Origin: an uncultured Lachnospiraceae bacterium
GTDB lineage: Bacteria; Bacillota; Clostridia; Lachnospirales; Lachnospiraceae
Direction: 5' to 3'
Length of the DNA stretch: 64,000 bases
NCBI GenBank assembly: GCA_944383765.1
Contig: CALWQT010000006.1
Span: 62,001-126,000, forward strand
Shown: positions 62,599-64,000 of the stretch, one piece after another
Layout: each line of letters opens with the position of its first letter
How positions within the stretch are numbered: position 1 is the stretch's first letter
Position numbers and translations under genes: made by a program
The notes under the pieces: generated by a model
What the model was told of the DNA's origin: nothing
Seen by the model: only the letters and a program-made list of their open reading frames with translations
The model's database searches: none

Positions 62599-63289
62599 TA
62601 TAATACCCCTTTCCCCACGCTGTCCTGATATATTCAGGATTTCTGCTGTCTGTTTCTATTTTCTTCCTGAGATTTTTAATATGTACCATGATCGCATTAT
62701 CCGATACGCCAAGATAGGAATCCTGCCAGATAGCCTGATAAATATTCTCCATGGAGAATATTTTTTTTCGATTGGAAGCCAGAAGTTCTAAAATTTCATA
62801 TTCAGTTCCCGTCAGTAAAATTTCCTTTCCCTGTTTCATTACCAGTTTTTTATCCGTATCAATCACAAGTTCTCCTATCCGGATTTCATGGGCCGGTTCC
62901 TTTTTCACCTCTCTCCCATACTGACAGTATCGCCGTATCAGAGCCCTTACCCTCAATAATAATTCCGCATTGGAAAACGGCTTTGATAGATAATCATCTC
63001 CCCCTGCAGAAAATCCCATCACTTTATCGGATTCCTGACTTCTGGCTGTTAAAAATAAAATGGGGGCCATAGAATGCTTTCTAATTTCGGCACAGGCTGA
63101 AAACCCTGTTTTTTCCGGCATATTCACATCAAGAATGACCAGAGAAATATCCTGTCCTGCTTTTTCCACAGCCTCTGCCCCATTCTCAGCCAGAACCACT
63201 TCATATCCGTCTCCTTCCAGTAAGATTGTCAGGATTTCCCGGATTTCCTCACTGTCATCCGCTACTAAAATTTTTCTCTTTTCCTCCAT
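62591..63289 (-). CDS. OmpR/PhoB-family response regulator
   Basis: 232 aa. Receiver with D54 (VILDVNMPEK) and YLSKPF; winged helix with ENIYQAIWQ and NAIMVHIKNLRKKIE. Similar to VanR-type regulators. The ATG at 63289 is preferred; GTG 63295 is in frame but has no ribosome site. Pairs with the kinase at 61549. Confidence 0.92.
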   Translation of the reverse strand: MEEKRKILVADDSEEIREILTILLEGDGYEVVLAENGAEAVEKAGQDISLVILDVNMPEKTGFSACAEIRKHSMAPILFLTARSQESDKVMGFSAGGDDYLSKPFSNAELLLRVRALIRRYCQYGREVKKEPAHEIRIGELVIDTDKKLVMKQGKEILLTGTEYEILELLASNRKKIFSMENIYQAIWQDSYLGVSDNAIMVHIKNLRKKIETDSRNPEYIRTAWGKGYYIG

Positions 63290-63408
63290 AACCACACCTG
63301 TATCCTTTTATTTGGAGCCATCATATCATGATTCCCCTGGCAAAACAATCCCTGCGTCATAGAATACAGTCGCCAAGGCATAAAATAGCAAAAAAAAGGA
63401 AGTCACAT

Positions 63409-63633
63409 ATGAAATCAGAATTTTCTATTTCTGGCTCTTCTCTCTTCCAGGATCAGCTTCTTGCCAGCCTGTCCCAAACCTCCCCGGATACCCCTGTATC
63501 CATTTCCATCTCCAATCAAAACCTCTTTCTTTCCTTTCCGGACCATGGCTGTTCTTTTGAAGAGGCCGTTGAACATTACCTGTTTTCTTTAAAAACTTCT
63601 GATCCGGAGGAACCTCTATGCACTGGAATATAG
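63409..63633 (+). CDS. Small protein upstream of a serine recombinase, unknown function
   Basis: 74 aa: a Ser-rich first half (FSISGSSLFQDQLLASLSQ) and an acidic second half (FEEAVEHYLFSL). AAAGGAAG precedes the ATG. It overlaps the recombinase start by 16 nt, so the two are probably translated together. No family recognised; such small ORFs often accompany recombinases in Lachnospiraceae elements, which is general experience rather than proof. Confidence 0.65.
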   Translation: MKSEFSISGSSLFQDQLLASLSQTSPDTPVSISISNQNLFLSFPDHGCSFEEAVEHYLFSLKTSDPEEPLCTGI

Positions 63634-64000
63634 CGTTTTATATCCGCCTGTCCAAGGAAGACGGCAATGATGAAAGTCTGAGTATTTCCAACCAGCGGAA
63701 GATTCTGCTGGACTATCTGGACCATGATTTCCATGCTCCCTACACTCTGAAAAAAATATGCATCGATGACGGTAAAAGCGGGACCGATGCCGCCCGGCCT
63801 GCATTTCAGGATCTTCTCAGGCTTATTTCCTCCGGAGAAGTGAACTGTATCCTCTGCAAAAGTCTTTCCCGGGCCTTCCGTAATTACGCAGACCAGGGAT
63901 ATTACCTGGAAACTTATTTTCCACAGTATCAGGTACGCTTTATTACCGTAAGCGAGCCTAAAGTGGATACCTATCTTCATCCTGAACTTCTCTGGGGACT
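63618..64000 (+). CDS. Large serine recombinase, N-terminal part (runs off the right edge)
   Basis: At least 127 codons. The resolvase catalytic domain is visible: IAFYIRLSKED (Tyr and Arg of motif A), nucleophile region ESLSISNQR with the conserved Ser, IDDGKSGTDAARPAFQDLL and CILCKSLSRAFRNYAD. GGAGG lies 6 nt before the ATG. Large serine recombinases integrate phages and conjugative or mobilisable elements, so the window probably ends inside or at the border of a mobile element. Attachment sites and the rest of the protein lie beyond the window. Confidence 0.9.
   Translation, partial: MHWNIAFYIRLSKEDGNDESLSISNQRKILLDYLDHDFHAPYTLKKICIDDGKSGTDAARPAFQDLLRLISSGEVNCILCKSLSRAFRNYADQGYYLETYFPQYQVRFITVSEPKVDTYLHPELLWG

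Overview
The window looks like chromosome of a strictly anaerobic, Gram-positive member of the Clostridia, most likely Lachnospiraceae (Blautia or Dorea relatives are plausible, but the genus cannot be fixed from sequence alone). Supporting features are two [FeFe]-hydrogenase-type proteins with a SpoIIE-type phosphatase, a class-F flavodiiron protein, a giant 2-hydroxyacyl-CoA-dehydratase-type activase, AGGAGG ribosome binding sites, TTGACA-N17-TATAAT promoters, LicT-type antitermination and tRNA genes without encoded CCA. I see no rRNA, CRISPR array or complete insertion sequence. The right edge enters a large serine recombinase gene, so an integrated element may begin there.

Layout: 1-1694 (minus) is a beta-glucoside-type PTS operon with LicT and two RAT/terminator switches. 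1695-8003 (minus) is a ribose-type ABC sugar operon (TIM-barrel isomerase, binding protein, RbsA, RbsC, PfkB kinase, DeoR regulator) whose binding-protein gene is split by an exact 10-bp tandem duplication. 8429-13336 holds a PurF paralogue lacking the catalytic cysteine, a MalY-type aminotransferase, a beta-lactamase-fold serine hydrolase and a small secreted protein. 13430-18085 (minus) is a hydrogenase operon: thioredoxin-like ferredoxin, PAS-containing sensory hydrogenase, SpoIIE phosphatase and group-B hydrogenase. 18313-20844 (plus) is a NitT/TauT-type ABC importer. 20936-25050 (minus) is a MarR-controlled heterodimeric ABC exporter. 25226-28128 is rhodanese plus class-F flavodiiron protein, and 28305-30143 is a MarR-MATE pair.

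30225-34212 (minus) is a two-component system followed by a cell-wall amidase and a TIGR00300-type (archaeal ornithine cyclodeaminase-like) protein. 34316-37134 is an ABC-2 transporter with a frameshifted NEW3-type surface protein. 37264-43313 holds an rRNA/tRNA methyltransferase, a PH-like protein, tRNA-Leu, a GNAT acetyltransferase and a RidA/YfcC/M20/subtilisin amino-acid or peptide operon. 43489-46420 is a two-component system with a PepSY lipoprotein. 46421-46738 contains two candidate small RNA genes. 46739-51402 (minus) carries lysA, pyk, a rhomboid-like protein and corA, the last with a long leader that contains a 25-codon ORF and competing hairpins. 51808-56046 is the giant activase; 56092-60045 is a 4HB/HAMP protein, recJ and glyA; then come tRNA-Arg, a collagen-like protein, a third two-component system and the recombinase.

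The observations most worth following are the corA leader, the structured RNA at 46461, the 10-bp duplication in the sugar-binding protein gene, the collagen-like ORF separated from a membrane protein by a single in-frame stop, the cysteine-less PurF paralogue, and the sensory hydrogenase/phosphatase operon. Two genes are frameshifted; I cannot tell mutation from assembly error without reads.
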